64,000 bases of DNA from Actinomycetota bacterium (GTDB taxonomy: Bacteria > Actinomycetota > Actinomycetes > Nanopelagicales > Nanopelagicaceae): positions 62,001-126,000 of the forward strand of contig WLPU01000002.1 of assembly GCA_009698615.1 (NCBI GenBank). Direction: 5' to 3'. Under the pieces are notes generated by a model, which had not been told where the DNA came from, did no database searches, and was given only the letters and a program-made list of their open reading frames with translations. Shown here piece after piece: positions 19,957-30,169 of the stretch; position 1 is the first letter of the stretch; each line of letters opens with the position of its first letter. Both the position numbers and the translations under genes were made by a program.

Positions 19957-20435
19957 TAGAGATCATCGCCCTTGCGGTTAAACTCAATTTCAACAACTGC
20001 TCGCTTTATATCGTTAAATTGCACATTGATTTCTTTCGCAACTTTGCCTTCAGCTACTAAATTAACTGAACTATCCGCGCTACCTGTGATGCGACCCGTC
20101 ACCACTTCTCCATTTAGCAAAACAATGCGAACAAGTCGCGTCACATTCTTTTTCCAATGCCGCGGCAATGTAAGTGGACGATCTACACCTGGAGATGTCA
20201 CCTCTAAAGTAAAGGCAGTCTCCCCCATAAATGGTGCCTCCTCAAGGAGGGCAGCAATTTCACGCGATGCCGAAGTAACTTCATCAAGGTTAAGTCCTTT
20301 TTCGCCATCGACAATGCAGGTAACAATCCGACGATTGCCAGCTGAGGTAACTTGAACTTCCTCAAGGAAAAAACCAGCAGATTCTAATGCGGGAGTAAGC
20401 GCCTCTTGAATGGTCTGAACGAGCGACATATGCAA
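19956..20435 (-). CDS. rimP: Ribosome maturation factor RimP
   Basis: A 159-residue RimP: N-terminal alpha/beta domain (LTPALESAGFFLEEVQVTSAGNRRIVTCIVDGEKGLNLDEVTSASREIAALLEE), the signature FTLEVTSPGVDRPLTLPRHWKKNVTRLV, and a C-terminal SH3-like domain. It acts in 30S assembly. The start may be the first ATG or the one two codons later (MSLVQTIQ). It heads the rimP-nusA-ylxR-infB cluster and follows a TauE-type exporter gene by 48 bases. Confidence 0.94.
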   Translation of the reverse strand: MHMSLVQTIQEALTPALESAGFFLEEVQVTSAGNRRIVTCIVDGEKGLNLDEVTSASREIAALLEEAPFMGETAFTLEVTSPGVDRPLTLPRHWKKNVTRLVRIVLLNGEVVTGRITGSADSSVNLVAEGKVAKEINVQFNDIKRAVVEIEFNRKGDDL

Positions 20436-20483
20436 TCACTTTCTATGAAGTTGTATGCAGAGCATAACCTAGATTCTGGTGAG

Positions 20484-21272
20484 CTACCAATGACTAATCG
20501 TGTCTATCCCTACTTTGATAATCAGCACGAAGGTGACGATAAGGAAAACTTTGCGCACCAAGGTCGAGCCACCACGTATTGCGATTCGGGCCCCTAGCAA
20601 AGCACCAGTGATGTTAGCTAGACCTAAGACCAGCCCAACTCTCCACAAAATCACTCCATGAATACCAAAAAGTGCGATTGCCCCCAAATTCGTGGAGAAG
20701 TTAACTACTTTGGCCATGGACGAAGCGGTGAGGAATTCAAACCCTAAAACAACAACAAAGATCACCATCAAGAAGCTTCCGGTGCCAGGGCCGAAAATTC
20801 CGTCATAGAAACCGATCGCGATACCTGCAACAACTGCAATGATGTTTCGACGCGCAGGACTATGGCGAAGAGACTCCACCGTTCCAAGCGTGGGCTTTCG
20901 CCATGTGTAGATCGCAATCACAAGAAGCAGAACAAAGACAAGTGGGCGCATCGCACTAGTTGGAATGTGTGCTGCCATGAATGCGCCGCCCATTGAACCA
21001 AAAAAAGCAGGAATGGCCATGGTTAATGTGAAACGCATATCCGGTTTTACATTTCGCCGATAAAGGACAGCGGCTCCGCTAGTGCCAAATATCGCGCTCA
21101 ATTTATTAGTACCAAGTACTTGGGCGGTTGATGAATTTGGTAATCCGATCAACAAAGCAGGGAGTTGAATCAGCCCGCCGCCACCAGCAATTGCATCTAC
21201 AAAACCCGCAAAAAAAGCAGCAAGAACCATAAAGAAAATAACAAGCAATGAGATATCTCCGAAAAAATGCAT
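20484..21272 (-). CDS. TSUP (TauE/SafE) family membrane exporter
   Basis: A 262-residue membrane protein with about eight hydrophobic segments. The TSUP repeat motif occurs twice: FFAGFVDAIAGGGGLIQLPALLIGLP near the N-terminus and GFYDGIFGPGTGSFLMVIFVVVLGFEF in the second half. TSUP proteins move sulfite, sulfonates or related organic anions; the substrate here is not evident. Its ATG overlaps the proS stop (TAATG), so it is translated with proS. It is an insertion between the usually neighbouring proS and rimP. Confidence 0.88.
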   Translation of the reverse strand: MHFFGDISLLVIFFMVLAAFFAGFVDAIAGGGGLIQLPALLIGLPNSSTAQVLGTNKLSAIFGTSGAAVLYRRNVKPDMRFTLTMAIPAFFGSMGGAFMAAHIPTSAMRPLVFVLLLVIAIYTWRKPTLGTVESLRHSPARRNIIAVVAGIAIGFYDGIFGPGTGSFLMVIFVVVLGFEFLTASSMAKVVNFSTNLGAIALFGIHGVILWRVGLVLGLANITGALLGARIAIRGGSTLVRKVFLIVTFVLIIKVGIDTISHW

Positions 21273-22996
21273 TAAGCGAGAAGTTTTACAATTTCGGCAC
21301 AGGCGCTCTCAACAAGTGCCTCACTGCGCTCTCCTGTACGACGAACCCGAAGCTCTATTTTCCCCTCGGCCAGAGATTTTCCAACCACGACAATGATGGG
21401 ATTGCCGATGAGCTCAGCATCTTTAAATTTAACCCCGGGGCTAGCATCGCGACGATCATCAAGCATCACAGTCTTACCAGCTGCTTCTAACTGGAAAGCC
21501 AACTTCTCGGCGACGTCAAATGGAGCATCTTCCTTTCCGGTTGCAACAATATGAACATGTGCGGGCGCTACTTCGGCCGGCCAACATAAACCGATTTCAT
21601 CGTGGGTTTGTTCTGCAATTGCCGCAACTGCTCGAGAGACACCGATGCCGTAAGAACCCATCGTGACAACTCGTGCCTTTCCATCTTTATCTAGAACAGT
21701 CAAATTAAGTGCTTCGGCATACTTGCGACCCAATTGAAAGATATGACCTATTTCGATGGCACGATCAATAATGACGGGGCTCGCACACGACGGGCAAGCA
21801 TCTCCTTTGCGTACCTCTGCTGCATCAACGTAGTGATCCACCGTGAAGTCACGTCCATTGACGACGTTAAGTGCATGACAGTTCTTCTTATTTGCTCCCG
21901 TCACCCACGATGTTCCAGGTGCGACACGAGGATCTGCATAAACAGTTACTCCGTGCTTTTTTGCATCTTGTGGCCCTACATAACCTTTTACCATTGCAGG
22001 ATTTTTCGCGAAATCTTCTTCTTCAAAGAGACGAACTTCTTTGATGCCAACAAGATTAGCTCCGAGGCGCTTCAAGTCGACTTCTCGATCTCCAGGCACC
22101 AGTACTGAGATTGTCTTTCCATCAGCAACTAAGAGAACATTCTTAAGAGTATCGGCGCTAGTAAATCCACTGCCAAATTGCGAATTGAGTACACCAACTA
22201 AGGTATCAATGGTCGGCGTATTTGGCGTGTCTACAACTTCCAGTGGTGGGGTGGCGCTGGAATCAACAGGGACTTGAACCGTCTTCATCGCTTCAACATT
22301 TGCTGCGTATCCGCATTTTTCACACAGGACATAGGTATCTTCTCCAGTTTCACATGGAGCTAAGAATTCTTCAGAGCCCGAGCCGCCCATCGCACCTGAT
22401 ACGGCACTGACGATGTTGTATTGCAAGCCGAGTCGATCGAATGTTTTAATGTATGCCTCACGGTGTTTGTTGTATGACTCAACTAAACCTTCATCGGTGA
22501 GATCAAAAGAGTACGAATCTTTCATAACAAACTCGCGCCCACGAATGATTCCGCTGCGCGGTCTAGGTTCATCGCGATATTTTGTTTGGATTTGATAAAG
22601 AGACAAAGGTAGATCTTTATAAGAGGAATACTCGCCCTTGACCATCAACGTGAACACTTCCTCATGCGTAGGACCTAAAAGATAGTCGCCGCCTTTTCGA
22701 TCTTGAAGGCGAAAAAGATCTGGTCCGTACTCGCTCCAACGATTTGTTTCCTCGTAAGGTTCGCGTGGAAGAAGGGCTGGAAAGTGAACCTCTTGAAATC
22801 CGGCTTTATCCATTTCTTCGCGCACGATGCGCTCAATATTTCTAAAGGTGATATATCCCAACGGTAACCAAGAATAAATACCAGAAGCAATGCGCCGAAC
22901 ATATCCCGCTCGAACTAAAAGGCGATGACTTGCAACATCAGCATCTGCTGGATCATCGCGCAATGTACGCAAGAAAAGTGACGACATTCTTAACAT
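21272..22996 (-). CDS. proS: Prolyl-tRNA synthetase
   Basis: A 574-residue bacterial-type class II synthetase. Motif 1 lies in [26 protein letters not shown], motif 2 in [31 protein letters not shown], motif 3 in [17 protein letters not shown]. The roughly 180-residue insertion after motif 2 is the INS editing domain that clears Ala-tRNA(Pro), and a C-terminal anticodon-binding domain follows. The start [19 protein letters not shown] is the usual actinobacterial N-terminus. It lies between ispG and the TSUP gene. Confidence 0.97.
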   Translation of the reverse strand: MLRMSSLFLRTLRDDPADADVASHRLLVRAGYVRRIASGIYSWLPLGYITFRNIERIVREEMDKAGFQEVHFPALLPREPYEETNRWSEYGPDLFRLQDRKGGDYLLGPTHEEVFTLMVKGEYSSYKDLPLSLYQIQTKYRDEPRPRSGIIRGREFVMKDSYSFDLTDEGLVESYNKHREAYIKTFDRLGLQYNIVSAVSGAMGGSGSEEFLAPCETGEDTYVLCEKCGYAANVEAMKTVQVPVDSSATPPLEVVDTPNTPTIDTLVGVLNSQFGSGFTSADTLKNVLLVADGKTISVLVPGDREVDLKRLGANLVGIKEVRLFEEEDFAKNPAMVKGYVGPQDAKKHGVTVYADPRVAPGTSWVTGANKKNCHALNVVNGRDFTVDHYVDAAEVRKGDACPSCASPVIIDRAIEIGHIFQLGRKYAEALNLTVLDKDGKARVVTMGSYGIGVSRAVAAIAEQTHDEIGLCWPAEVAPAHVHIVATGKEDAPFDVAEKLAFQLEAAGKTVMLDDRRDASPGVKFKDAELIGNPIIVVVGKSLAEGKIELRVRRTGERSEALVESACAEIVKLLA

Positions 22997-23013
22997 CTAT
23001 TTGTTATCTCTTT

Positions 23014-24192
23014 CTAGGAAACCACTACGGATGGTTCGCCGGAGGCAATTCCGGCAGCTTCCATTTCATCGGCAAGGCGCATCGCCTCTTCAATGAGGGT
23101 TTCAACAATTTGAGACTCTGGAACCGTTTTAATGACTTCACCCTTAACAAATATTTGGCCTTTACCATTACCGGATGCCACACCGAGATCTGCTTCGCGT
23201 GCTTCTCCCGGGCCATTAACAACGCATCCCATGACAGCAACTCGAAGTGGAACAGTCATGCCTTGTAAGCCAGCTTGTACCTTCTCTGCCAAGCTGTACA
23301 CATCCACTTGTGCGCGCCCGCAGGACGGACACGAAACAATCTCTAACTTTCGTTGACGCAAGTTCAGCGATTCAAGGATCGAAATCCCCACCTTTACTTC
23401 TTCTACCGGCGGGGCCGATAGGGAAACTCGAATAGTGTCGCCAATCCCTTCGGCAAGCAAAATTCCAAAAGCTGTTGCAGATTTAATCGTCCCTTGGAAT
23501 ATTGGACCAGCTTCGGTGACACCAAGGTGTAACGGGTAGTCACACTTTGCTGCAAGAAGTCGATACGCACTCACCATTGTGACCGGATCATGATGCTTCA
23601 CAGAAATCTTAATGTCAGTAAATCCGTGCTCTTCAAACAATGAGCACTCCCACAAAGCAGATTCAACCAGCGCCTCTGGTGTTGCTTTTCCGTATTTTGC
23701 TAAGAGGCGAGGATCTAGCGAACCAGCATTTACTCCAATACGAATTGGAATACCAGCATCACCTGCGGCCTTTGCAACCTCTTTGACTTTGTCATCAAAT
23801 TGTTTGATATTTCCTGGATTCACTCGCACCGCAGCACACCCTGCGTCAATGGCAGCAAAAATGTATTTTGGTTGGAAGTGAATGTCGGCAATAACTGGGA
23901 TCTGTGATTTCTTAGCAATCTGTGCGAGCGCATCTGCATCATCTTGGCTTGGCACCGCTACGCGCACAATTTCGCAGCCAGATGCAGTGAGTTCTGCAAT
24001 TTGTTGCAGCGTTGCGTTCACATCAGAAGTCAGCGTCGTGCACATAGATTGAACGCTTACAGGTGAGCCGCTACCGACTCCAATTTTTCCTACTTGTAGG
24101 TGGCGAGTTTTACGGCGAGGAGCAAGGGTGGGCGGTGGAAGTGCCGGCATACCAAGTTCGACCATGGCGTCATTCTGCCCTACTAGTTGCAT
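23014..24192 (-). CDS. ispG: 4-hydroxy-3-methylbut-2-enyl diphosphate synthase (IspG/GcpE)
   Basis: IspG is a 4Fe-4S enzyme of the MEP isoprenoid pathway. The protein is 392 residues, with the pattern [13 protein letters not shown], the TIM-barrel signature [29 protein letters not shown] and the three cluster cysteines in VSCPSCGR and [11 protein letters not shown]. The ATG at 24165 ([21 protein letters not shown]) fits relatives better than the first ATG; neither has a good ribosome site. It follows rseP by 11 bases. The usual partner dxr is not in the window. Confidence 0.96.
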   Translation of the reverse strand: MQLVGQNDAMVELGMPALPPPTLAPRRKTRHLQVGKIGVGSGSPVSVQSMCTTLTSDVNATLQQIAELTASGCEIVRVAVPSQDDADALAQIAKKSQIPVIADIHFQPKYIFAAIDAGCAAVRVNPGNIKQFDDKVKEVAKAAGDAGIPIRIGVNAGSLDPRLLAKYGKATPEALVESALWECSLFEEHGFTDIKISVKHHDPVTMVSAYRLLAAKCDYPLHLGVTEAGPIFQGTIKSATAFGILLAEGIGDTIRVSLSAPPVEEVKVGISILESLNLRQRKLEIVSCPSCGRAQVDVYSLAEKVQAGLQGMTVPLRVAVMGCVVNGPGEAREADLGVASGNGKGQIFVKGEVIKTVPESQIVETLIEEAMRLADEMEAAGIASGEPSVVVS

Positions 24193-24203
24193 AACCTCGC
24201 GTT

Positions 24204-25430
24204 TTAAAGGTTGAGATTGACTGGGTTGACGATATCTGCGACCAACAACAGGAGGGTAAGTCCTGCCAGAAGCACAAAGACCACCATCGTGATCGGTGTT
24301 AACACCGCCACATTGATTGCTGCTGGCCGTGATCGACCACGAATGCGGGCAAAGAGCGCACGAACTTCATCGGCAATAGCAACCGCCATGTGGCCACCAT
24401 CAAGAGGCAAAATCGGCAAAAGGTTAAAGACACCCACAAAAATATTGAGACTGGCGATGATCATCATGAATGTTGCTAGCCGCTCTGATCCACTCAGTGA
24501 ACCACTACCCACCGCTTGACCGGATACGCGAGCAACTCCGACAACACCAACCAGACCTTGCGGATCTCGCGGCTTGCCGCCCACCGTTTGCGACCACAAT
24601 TGCGGAATCTTTGAAGGAAGCCCGGCCAGGGATGTAAGAGAGGCAGAGATGAACTTGCGAGTGGTTGTGGCTGAGTACTTTAGGGCGGTCACTGGATCAC
24701 TTCGTACTGTTGCAAACTGGTTGATGATTCCGACAAACCCAACCGTTTTACCATCGATCACTCGAGCCTGTGGAGTCACAGGGATTTCAACATCGGCCTT
24801 GCCATTTGAAACAACGCTTTGAAGATTCTTTGGTCCGCGATCAATTCCAAAAAGCAATTCCTTGCCGGCTGATGCCCGAATGATCACCACACCGTCTTCC
24901 CACTTTTTGATGGGTTGCCCGTTGATAGAAACAATTCGATCCCCTGCTTGTAGGCCAGCGATCTTTGCTGGTGATACGGGAGATGTCGATGTGCACTCAC
25001 CATTGCCAATTGCTGCTGGAAGGCAAGGTGCGATCTTGGCAATCGTTGAAGTCACTTGCGTTGTTCCAACACCCATAAACAGTCCTAAGAGCAAAATAAA
25101 TCCCAAAACAAAATGTAAAAACGAACCTGCACCTAAAACGATAAGTTTTTTCGCACTTGATGCCTTATAAAATGCGCGCGACTGTTCACCTGGTGCCATG
25201 ACATCTGTAGGTGTCATGCCATCTATGCGGCAATACCCACCAGCAGGAATCGCCTTGAGCCCAAACTCCGTCTCGCCACGTGTGGTTGACCATATTTTTT
25301 TCCCAAAGCCGAGGAAGAACTCGCTCACACGCATTCCAAATGTGCGAGCAGTTACAAAATGTCCGAACTCGTGCACCATCACCGAAAGCAAAAGGGCGAT
25401 GATGAAAGCAAGAATTCCTAGGATTTGCAT
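24204..25430 (-). CDS. rseP: Site-2 zinc metalloprotease RseP (M50 family)
   Basis: A 408-residue intramembrane protease. The zinc motif HExxH is HEFGH at residues 20-24 within the first membrane helix. A PDZ domain follows ([23 protein letters not shown]) and the second active-site motif [13 protein letters not shown] lies in a later helix. Relatives cleave anti-sigma factors or signal-peptide remnants; Rip1 in mycobacteria is the model. It is the last backbone gene before the polyamine block and is divergent from gabT. In most Actinobacteria dxr precedes it. Confidence 0.95.
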   Translation of the reverse strand: MQILGILAFIIALLLSVMVHEFGHFVTARTFGMRVSEFFLGFGKKIWSTTRGETEFGLKAIPAGGYCRIDGMTPTDVMAPGEQSRAFYKASSAKKLIVLGAGSFLHFVLGFILLLGLFMGVGTTQVTSTIAKIAPCLPAAIGNGECTSTSPVSPAKIAGLQAGDRIVSINGQPIKKWEDGVVIIRASAGKELLFGIDRGPKNLQSVVSNGKADVEIPVTPQARVIDGKTVGFVGIINQFATVRSDPVTALKYSATTTRKFISASLTSLAGLPSKIPQLWSQTVGGKPRDPQGLVGVVGVARVSGQAVGSGSLSGSERLATFMMIIASLNIFVGVFNLLPILPLDGGHMAVAIADEVRALFARIRGRSRPAAINVAVLTPITMVVFVLLAGLTLLLLVADIVNPVNLNL

Positions 25431-25480
25431 TGGCCTATCTTCTCAGGTTGCACCGACAAATGGGTACTTTGACGGGGTAG

Positions 25481-25486
25481 TAAGAT
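25481..25486 (+). promoter_or_regulatory. Putative -10 box of gabT (leaderless)
   Basis: TAAGAT (TANNNT) is followed by six bases (CCCTCT) and the gabT ATG at 25493. No ribosome binding site is present. A TTGACG at 25469-25474 is too close to serve as its -35 box. The arrangement predicts a transcript starting at the A of ATG. Confidence 0.5.
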
Positions 25487-25492
25487 CCCTCT

Positions 25493-26827
25493 ATGACATC
25501 ACTGCCGCAAGTACGTAAATTAGTCACAGCAATTCCTGGCCCAAGGTCACAAGAAATTCTCAAGCGCCGAAGCGAAGCAGTGTCGGCAGCTCTTGGAATG
25601 GCGATGCCAGTAGTAGTTGAACGAGCAGGCGGCGGAGTGATCGTGGATGTAGACGGAAACTCGATTATTGATCTCGGTGCGGGTATTGCAGTTGTCAGCG
25701 TCGGAAATAGTGCCGATCGTGTTGTTGCAAATGTAAAAGCTCAAGTAGAAGCATTTACCCATACTTGTTTCATGGTGGTTCCTTATCTTGGATATGTAGA
25801 AGTCTGCGAAGCTCTCAATCGATTAACTCCTGGCACTCACAAAAAGAAATCTATCCTGCTCAATTCCGGTGCCGAAGCCCTCGAGAATGCGGTCAAAATT
25901 GCACGCAGCTACACCAAACGTCAAGCTGTTGTCGTCTTCGAACACGGCTACCACGGCCGAACAAATTTAACGATGGGAATGACAGCTAAAAACATGCCAT
26001 ACAAAGAGGGCTTCGGTCCCTTTGCTCCAGAAATTTATCGAATGCCCATGGCCTACCCACTTCGTTGGCCAGGTGGTGCGCAACGTTGCGCCAGCGAGGC
26101 TCTCGGTGTGGCAATTACAAAAATGGAGAAGGAGATTGGCGGCAAGAACATTGCAGCCATTGTCATTGAACCCATTCAGGGTGAAGGTGGATTTATTGTG
26201 CCACCACAAGGATTCCTTCCTGGATTGGCAAAATATTCCACCGATAATGGAATCGTTTTTATCGCGGATGAAGTTCAAACCGGATTTGCCAGAACCGGAC
26301 AGATGTTTGCTTCAGAGGATGAAAATGTTGTCCCCGATTTGATTGCAACTGCAAAAGGAATTGCCGGAGGACTTCCCCTAGCCGGGGTAACTGGCCGTGC
26401 TGAAATCATGGATTCAGTTCACGGCGGGGGTCTCGGTGGAACCTTTGGTGGATCCCCCATTGCCTGTGCCGCTGCCCTTGGTGCAATTGCAACCATAGAA
26501 GAAGAAGATTTGTGTGCTCGTGCAAAGCACATTGGGGAAATCATTTCATCTGCTCTTGGAGCAATGAAAGCTAAGTACCCAATCATTGCTGAAGTGCGTG
26601 GTCGCGGAGCGATGCAGGCAATTGAATTGGTGATGCCTGGAACTCTTGATCCAAATCCAACTGCGCTCAGCGCGATTGTGAAGTTTTGTCAGAGTGAAGG
26701 TGTTCTCATCCTCACTGCTGGCACATACGGCAACGTGATCCGCTTAATCCCACCACTTGTTATTTCAGATGACTTATTGCGCGAAGCCTTAGAGGTTTTG
26801 GATCGTGGGATCGCTTCAGCGATCTAA
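25493..26827 (+). CDS. gabT: 4-aminobutyrate aminotransferase
   Basis: A class III PLP aminotransferase of 444 residues. Cofactor-binding features are NSGAEALENAVKIAR, FEHGYHGRT, the DEVQTG motif (FIADEVQTGFARTG) and the Schiff-base Lys in TAKGIAGGLPLAG (about residue 287), followed by GTFGGSPIACAAAL. GabT moves the amino group of GABA to 2-oxoglutarate, giving succinate semialdehyde. In this polyamine block it takes the GABA made from putrescine. A role on other omega-amino acids cannot be excluded. It ends by overlapping the convergent ureohydrolase gene by 12 bases. Confidence 0.92.
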   Translation: MTSLPQVRKLVTAIPGPRSQEILKRRSEAVSAALGMAMPVVVERAGGGVIVDVDGNSIIDLGAGIAVVSVGNSADRVVANVKAQVEAFTHTCFMVVPYLGYVEVCEALNRLTPGTHKKKSILLNSGAEALENAVKIARSYTKRQAVVVFEHGYHGRTNLTMGMTAKNMPYKEGFGPFAPEIYRMPMAYPLRWPGGAQRCASEALGVAITKMEKEIGGKNIAAIVIEPIQGEGGFIVPPQGFLPGLAKYSTDNGIVFIADEVQTGFARTGQMFASEDENVVPDLIATAKGIAGGLPLAGVTGRAEIMDSVHGGGLGGTFGGSPIACAAALGAIATIEEEDLCARAKHIGEIISSALGAMKAKYPIIAEVRGRGAMQAIELVMPGTLDPNPTALSAIVKFCQSEGVLILTAGTYGNVIRLIPPLVISDDLLREALEVLDRGIASAI

Positions 26828-27814
26828 TACGTTGCGGGTGGGCGAATAACTCTCGCCCTTCTTACGTTTAGCAATTGCACTTAACGCTTCTAAGACCACT
26901 CTGTTAGCCAAAATAGCCGTGATATCCGAGCTGTCATAGGCGGGTGCTACTTCAACAATATCTATGCCGACGATCGGAAGTTCGAGACAAATTCTGCGCA
27001 CTGCTTCTAATAATTCTCGACTCGTCATTCCACCCGGTTCTGGGGTACCTGTGCCTGGGGCCATACCAGGGTCAACAACATCGATATCCACTGAAAGAAA
27101 TACTCCATCGCATCCATCTGTGAGGCGTGCAAATGATTCATCTAAAACTGCAGTCATTCCACGATGATGAATTTCAGTCATCTCGTACGAACGCATCCCT
27201 TGATCGCGCATCCACTCTAGAGTTGTTGAATCTGGCCAATATCCACGCAATCCCAATTGCAAGAATCGATCTCCGCGCACGGCGCCAGAACTAATGAGCT
27301 GTCGCATAGGAGTTCCATGCCCAACTAGAGCGCCAAATTGCGTTTCACCTGTATCGGCATGAGCATCAAAGTGGATCATGGAAATTTTTCCAAGACCACG
27401 GTGTTGCGCGATTCCTGCAACATCGGCCGATGCAATGGAATGGTCGCCGCCCAGAATGACAGGAATAATTCCAGCACGAGAGAGTTTTTCTGTTGCATTT
27501 GCAAGCACTGCAAGTGAAGCAACTAAATCGCCACCAGGCATCAATAGATCCCCGGCATCTTTAACGTTGAGATCCTTGAGTCCATCTACACGAAGTGCTA
27601 GGTGCGGACGTTCACCATCATGCGGCAGGTAATCTCCGCCCCGAATTGCCTGAGGACCAAATTTTGCACCTGAGCGATGTGATGTTCCGCTATCTACAGG
27701 AGCGCCAACAATGACAACATCTGCACCCTTATACGATGACGGATCATCAAGATCGCAACGATCAATGCCTAGGAATGTGAAATCCGGCCCGTACATATTG
27801 CCGTGGTTGGTCAT
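26816..27814 (-). CDS. speB: Agmatinase-family ureohydrolase
   Basis: A 332-residue member of the arginase/agmatinase family, with binuclear manganese motifs GGDHSIA, HFDAHADTG and SVDIDVVDPGMAPGTGTPEPGG. Agmatinase yields putrescine and urea from agmatine; the related guanidinobutyrase would give GABA, the substrate of the neighbouring GabT, and the sequence alone does not decide. The symbol is therefore tentative. It is the last gene of the minus-strand polyamine unit, 24 bases after the FAD oxidoreductase, and it overlaps gabT tail to tail. Confidence 0.85.
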   Translation of the reverse strand: MTNHGNMYGPDFTFLGIDRCDLDDPSSYKGADVVIVGAPVDSGTSHRSGAKFGPQAIRGGDYLPHDGERPHLALRVDGLKDLNVKDAGDLLMPGGDLVASLAVLANATEKLSRAGIIPVILGGDHSIASADVAGIAQHRGLGKISMIHFDAHADTGETQFGALVGHGTPMRQLISSGAVRGDRFLQLGLRGYWPDSTTLEWMRDQGMRSYEMTEIHHRGMTAVLDESFARLTDGCDGVFLSVDIDVVDPGMAPGTGTPEPGGMTSRELLEAVRRICLELPIVGIDIVEVAPAYDSSDITAILANRVVLEALSAIAKRKKGESYSPTRNVLDR

Positions 27815-27838
27815 TTCCCGAGCCTAACGCATCTATCT

Positions 27839-29251
27839 TTAAGAATCGAAGCCCAAGCCAACGCGATCAAGAAACTTAAGCCATAGATTGCGTCGCCCTC
27901 CACGATGGTCGGCTCTATTAATCGACCATTGCGTAATTAGAATGAAGAAATACCTAAAAGGTTCTGGAGGGAAAGGAAGTGGCTTTCTCCTCACCATCTT
28001 TAGACGTGTGCGTTCTGTATCTTCGCCATCGAGCAAATCCAACATTGTGGCGGCACCAAAACGAGTAGCCCCAACTCCTAGCCCCGTATAGCCCAAAACA
28101 TATGCCACTCGGCCGTGATGCGCCGTACCCCAAAAAGGTGCAAAGCGCGTACAGGTATCAATTGCTCCACCCCAACCGTGTGTAAATGAAATCCCAGCCA
28201 GTTGAGGAAAGGTTTCTAAGAAGTTCGCGGCAAGAGTTGCATAAGTTTCGGCACTGAATTCATACTCTTGGCGAACTTTGCCACGGAAGTTATAAATAGC
28301 CTCGTACCCGCCCCATAAAATGCAGCCTTCTTTTGTTAGTCGATAATAATGAAACTGATTGCCAGCATCAGACAATCCTTCTCGATCTGCCCAACCAATG
28401 CTCGCGCGTTGCTCGGGAGTTAATGGCTCAGTCACTAATTGATAGTCATACACTGGAATAACATATTTACGCGCACTTCGCACAAGAGATTTGAATACAT
28501 TGGTAGCAAGGGCTACTTTCTTTGCCGTAATTGTTCCGTAAGGGCTATGAACAATCACCTTGTCATCAGAGTATTCCAGCCAATCGACTTTCGAATTCTC
28601 ATAGATCGTTACCCCTAAGGAAATACATGCCTTTTCTAATCCCCACACCAAACGGGCTGGATCCACCAGTGCAGTGCCATCATGATCAAACAACGCACCG
28701 ACATACTTGGGAGATTTCACGCGACTTTGAATCTCTTGCTGATTGAGGATTTCAACGTGATCGCCAAATTTATTCCGAAGTTCGGCTTCTTCCTTCATGC
28801 CATCGAGCTGCCATGGCGCCACCGCTACGCGAAACTCGCCCGTTCGTTCCCAATCGCAATCAATCTTGTATTTTTCGATTGCCTCCTCAATCGCATCCAA
28901 GTTTTCACGACCCAGGCGTTCGATGGTTTCCATCTCTTCACGAAATCGGGAGTAGCCATTAACAAATCCATGAGTTAGAGAGGAACTACAAAATCCACCG
29001 TTACGGCCAGATGCTCCAGCTCCAGTTTCACGCTGTTCGATGATGATGACTTCTCTCGAAGGATTGCGTTCTTTTGCCAGCAAGGCTGTCCATAAACCGG
29101 TGTAACCGGCTCCAACAATGCAGAGATCCGTTTCAACATCACCGATAAGTGCGGAATGAAATTCAGGCTCTAACGGATCAGCATCCAACCAATAAAGAAG
29201 TGGTTGAAGATCGGCTAAATGCCCAAGAACAAAGGGGTCGATGGTGGCCAT
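27839..29251 (-). CDS. FAD-dependent amine oxidase-like protein (DAO family, PuuB-like)
   Basis: A 470-residue oxidoreductase. The FAD-binding motif is CIVGAGYTGLW (glycines 47, 49, 52), followed by the GASGRNGG motif typical of gamma-glutamylputrescine oxidase-like proteins, and GYTGLGVGATRFGAATMLDLL near the C-terminus. In the polyamine block it probably oxidises putrescine or a gamma-glutamylated form, but no PuuA ligase is nearby. The start ATG at 29251 has no Shine-Dalgarno sequence, an in-frame stop lies five codons upstream, and a hairpin ends seven bases before it. A paralogue is at 35030-36358. Confidence 0.85.
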   Translation of the reverse strand: MATIDPFVLGHLADLQPLLYWLDADPLEPEFHSALIGDVETDLCIVGAGYTGLWTALLAKERNPSREVIIIEQRETGAGASGRNGGFCSSSLTHGFVNGYSRFREEMETIERLGRENLDAIEEAIEKYKIDCDWERTGEFRVAVAPWQLDGMKEEAELRNKFGDHVEILNQQEIQSRVKSPKYVGALFDHDGTALVDPARLVWGLEKACISLGVTIYENSKVDWLEYSDDKVIVHSPYGTITAKKVALATNVFKSLVRSARKYVIPVYDYQLVTEPLTPEQRASIGWADREGLSDAGNQFHYYRLTKEGCILWGGYEAIYNFRGKVRQEYEFSAETYATLAANFLETFPQLAGISFTHGWGGAIDTCTRFAPFWGTAHHGRVAYVLGYTGLGVGATRFGAATMLDLLDGEDTERTRLKMVRRKPLPFPPEPFRYFFILITQWSINRADHRGGRRNLWLKFLDRVGLGFDS

Positions 29252-29340
29252 CGCGCAGCCGGCTTATCGCCGGACTCACCCCTTAACATCTATGAATAGT
29301 TGGCCCGGGTCCTCCGGAGTCCTACCCCAAAGTGTTAAGC
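29252..29340 (-). ncRNA. Candidate structured RNA between potC and the FAD oxidoreductase gene
   Basis: Read on the minus strand, the segment can form CTTAACA/TGTTAAG (29333-29339 with 29282-29288) and GGACTC/GAGTCC (29317-29322 with 29272-29277). The two stems are interleaved, as in an H-type pseudoknot. A third stem, CCGGC-GATAA-GCCGG (29259-29273), uses two of the bases of the second stem and ends seven bases before the ATG. A G/C-rich segment with CTCCGGAG lies between. It matches no riboswitch class I can recall. No T-run follows, so it is not an ordinary terminator. The role is inferred from position only. Confidence 0.45.
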
Positions 29341-29383
29341 CCTTCAGCTTAATTTTGCACTTCAGTTGACTCTAATATAGCCG

Positions 29384-30169
29384 CTAAACGCGATTCTTTC
29401 TACTCGATACAAGCTGCCCCGCTAAAACAATACCTAAGGCCAACAAAAACATGAGGGAACCAATTACGTTCGCTTGCGCAGGAATGCCTCGCGCTGATGA
29501 AACATAGACAAACTTCGGAAAAGTAGTCAAAGTTCCGGAGTTAAAGTTTGTAATAATAAAATCATCAAAAGAAAGCGAAAATGCCAATAGAGCCGCTCCG
29601 AAGATTCCGGGCATTACTAATGGGAAAGTTACACGTCTAAAAGTTTCTACTTCGCTGGCATAGAGATCCATTGCAGCCTCTTCAAGCTTTGGGTCAAGGC
29701 TTGCAATTCTGGCTTTAACCGTCACGACAACGAATGAAATACAGAACATGACATGAGCGATCACCGTTGGCCAAAATCCAGGATTAATTCCTAGATTTAA
29801 AAACATCGCAAGGAGTGAGGCACCGAGAACAATCTCGGGGGTTGCCATAGGTAGGAAGATCAATAAGTTAACAGTGGAGCGACCCTTAAAGCGATGGCGT
29901 CCGAGGGCAAAAGCGATCATCGTGCCCAAAATTGTTGCGATTAATGTAGCTATGAAACCGATCTTGAGTGAATTGCCAAGAGCCGAACAAACTTCAGGGG
30001 CACCGCAGGGATTTTGCCAATTCTTAAAGGTAAATCCGCGCCATGTGAGATTACTCTTACCTGCATCATTGAATGAAAAAGCCATCGTGTAAGCAATTGG
30101 AATGAAGAGGTACACGAAAGCCAAAAATGCGTAAATCTTAATTAGGTTCTTCGAGATCCAACGTCTCAT
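29384..30169 (-). CDS. potC: Spermidine/putrescine ABC transporter permease
   Basis: A 261-residue inner-membrane permease with about six helices. The ABC permease EAA-type motif is EEAAMDLYASEVETFRRVTFPLVMPGIFGAALLAFSLSFDDFIITNF; the FDDF segment is characteristic of PotC. The ATG overlaps the potB stop (ATGA). With PotB it forms the membrane channel driven by PotA and fed by PotD. The 132 bases after it hold a structured RNA element. Confidence 0.93.
   Translation of the reverse strand: MRRWISKNLIKIYAFLAFVYLFIPIAYTMAFSFNDAGKSNLTWRGFTFKNWQNPCGAPEVCSALGNSLKIGFIATLIATILGTMIAFALGRHRFKGRSTVNLLIFLPMATPEIVLGASLLAMFLNLGINPGFWPTVIAHVMFCISFVVVTVKARIASLDPKLEEAAMDLYASEVETFRRVTFPLVMPGIFGAALLAFSLSFDDFIITNFNSGTLTTFPKFVYVSSARGIPAQANVIGSLMFLLALGIVLAGQLVSSRKNRV

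Noticed and set aside
25469-25474. TTGACG as the -35 box of gabT
   Set aside because: It is only six bases before the TAAGAT box, too close for a -35/-10 pair.
29252-29383. Known riboswitch classes (guanidine-I/II, glycine, glutamine, ZTP, cobalamin, SAM) in the potC-oxidase gap
   Set aside because: None of the conserved core sequences I remember could be matched; kept only as an unassigned structured RNA.
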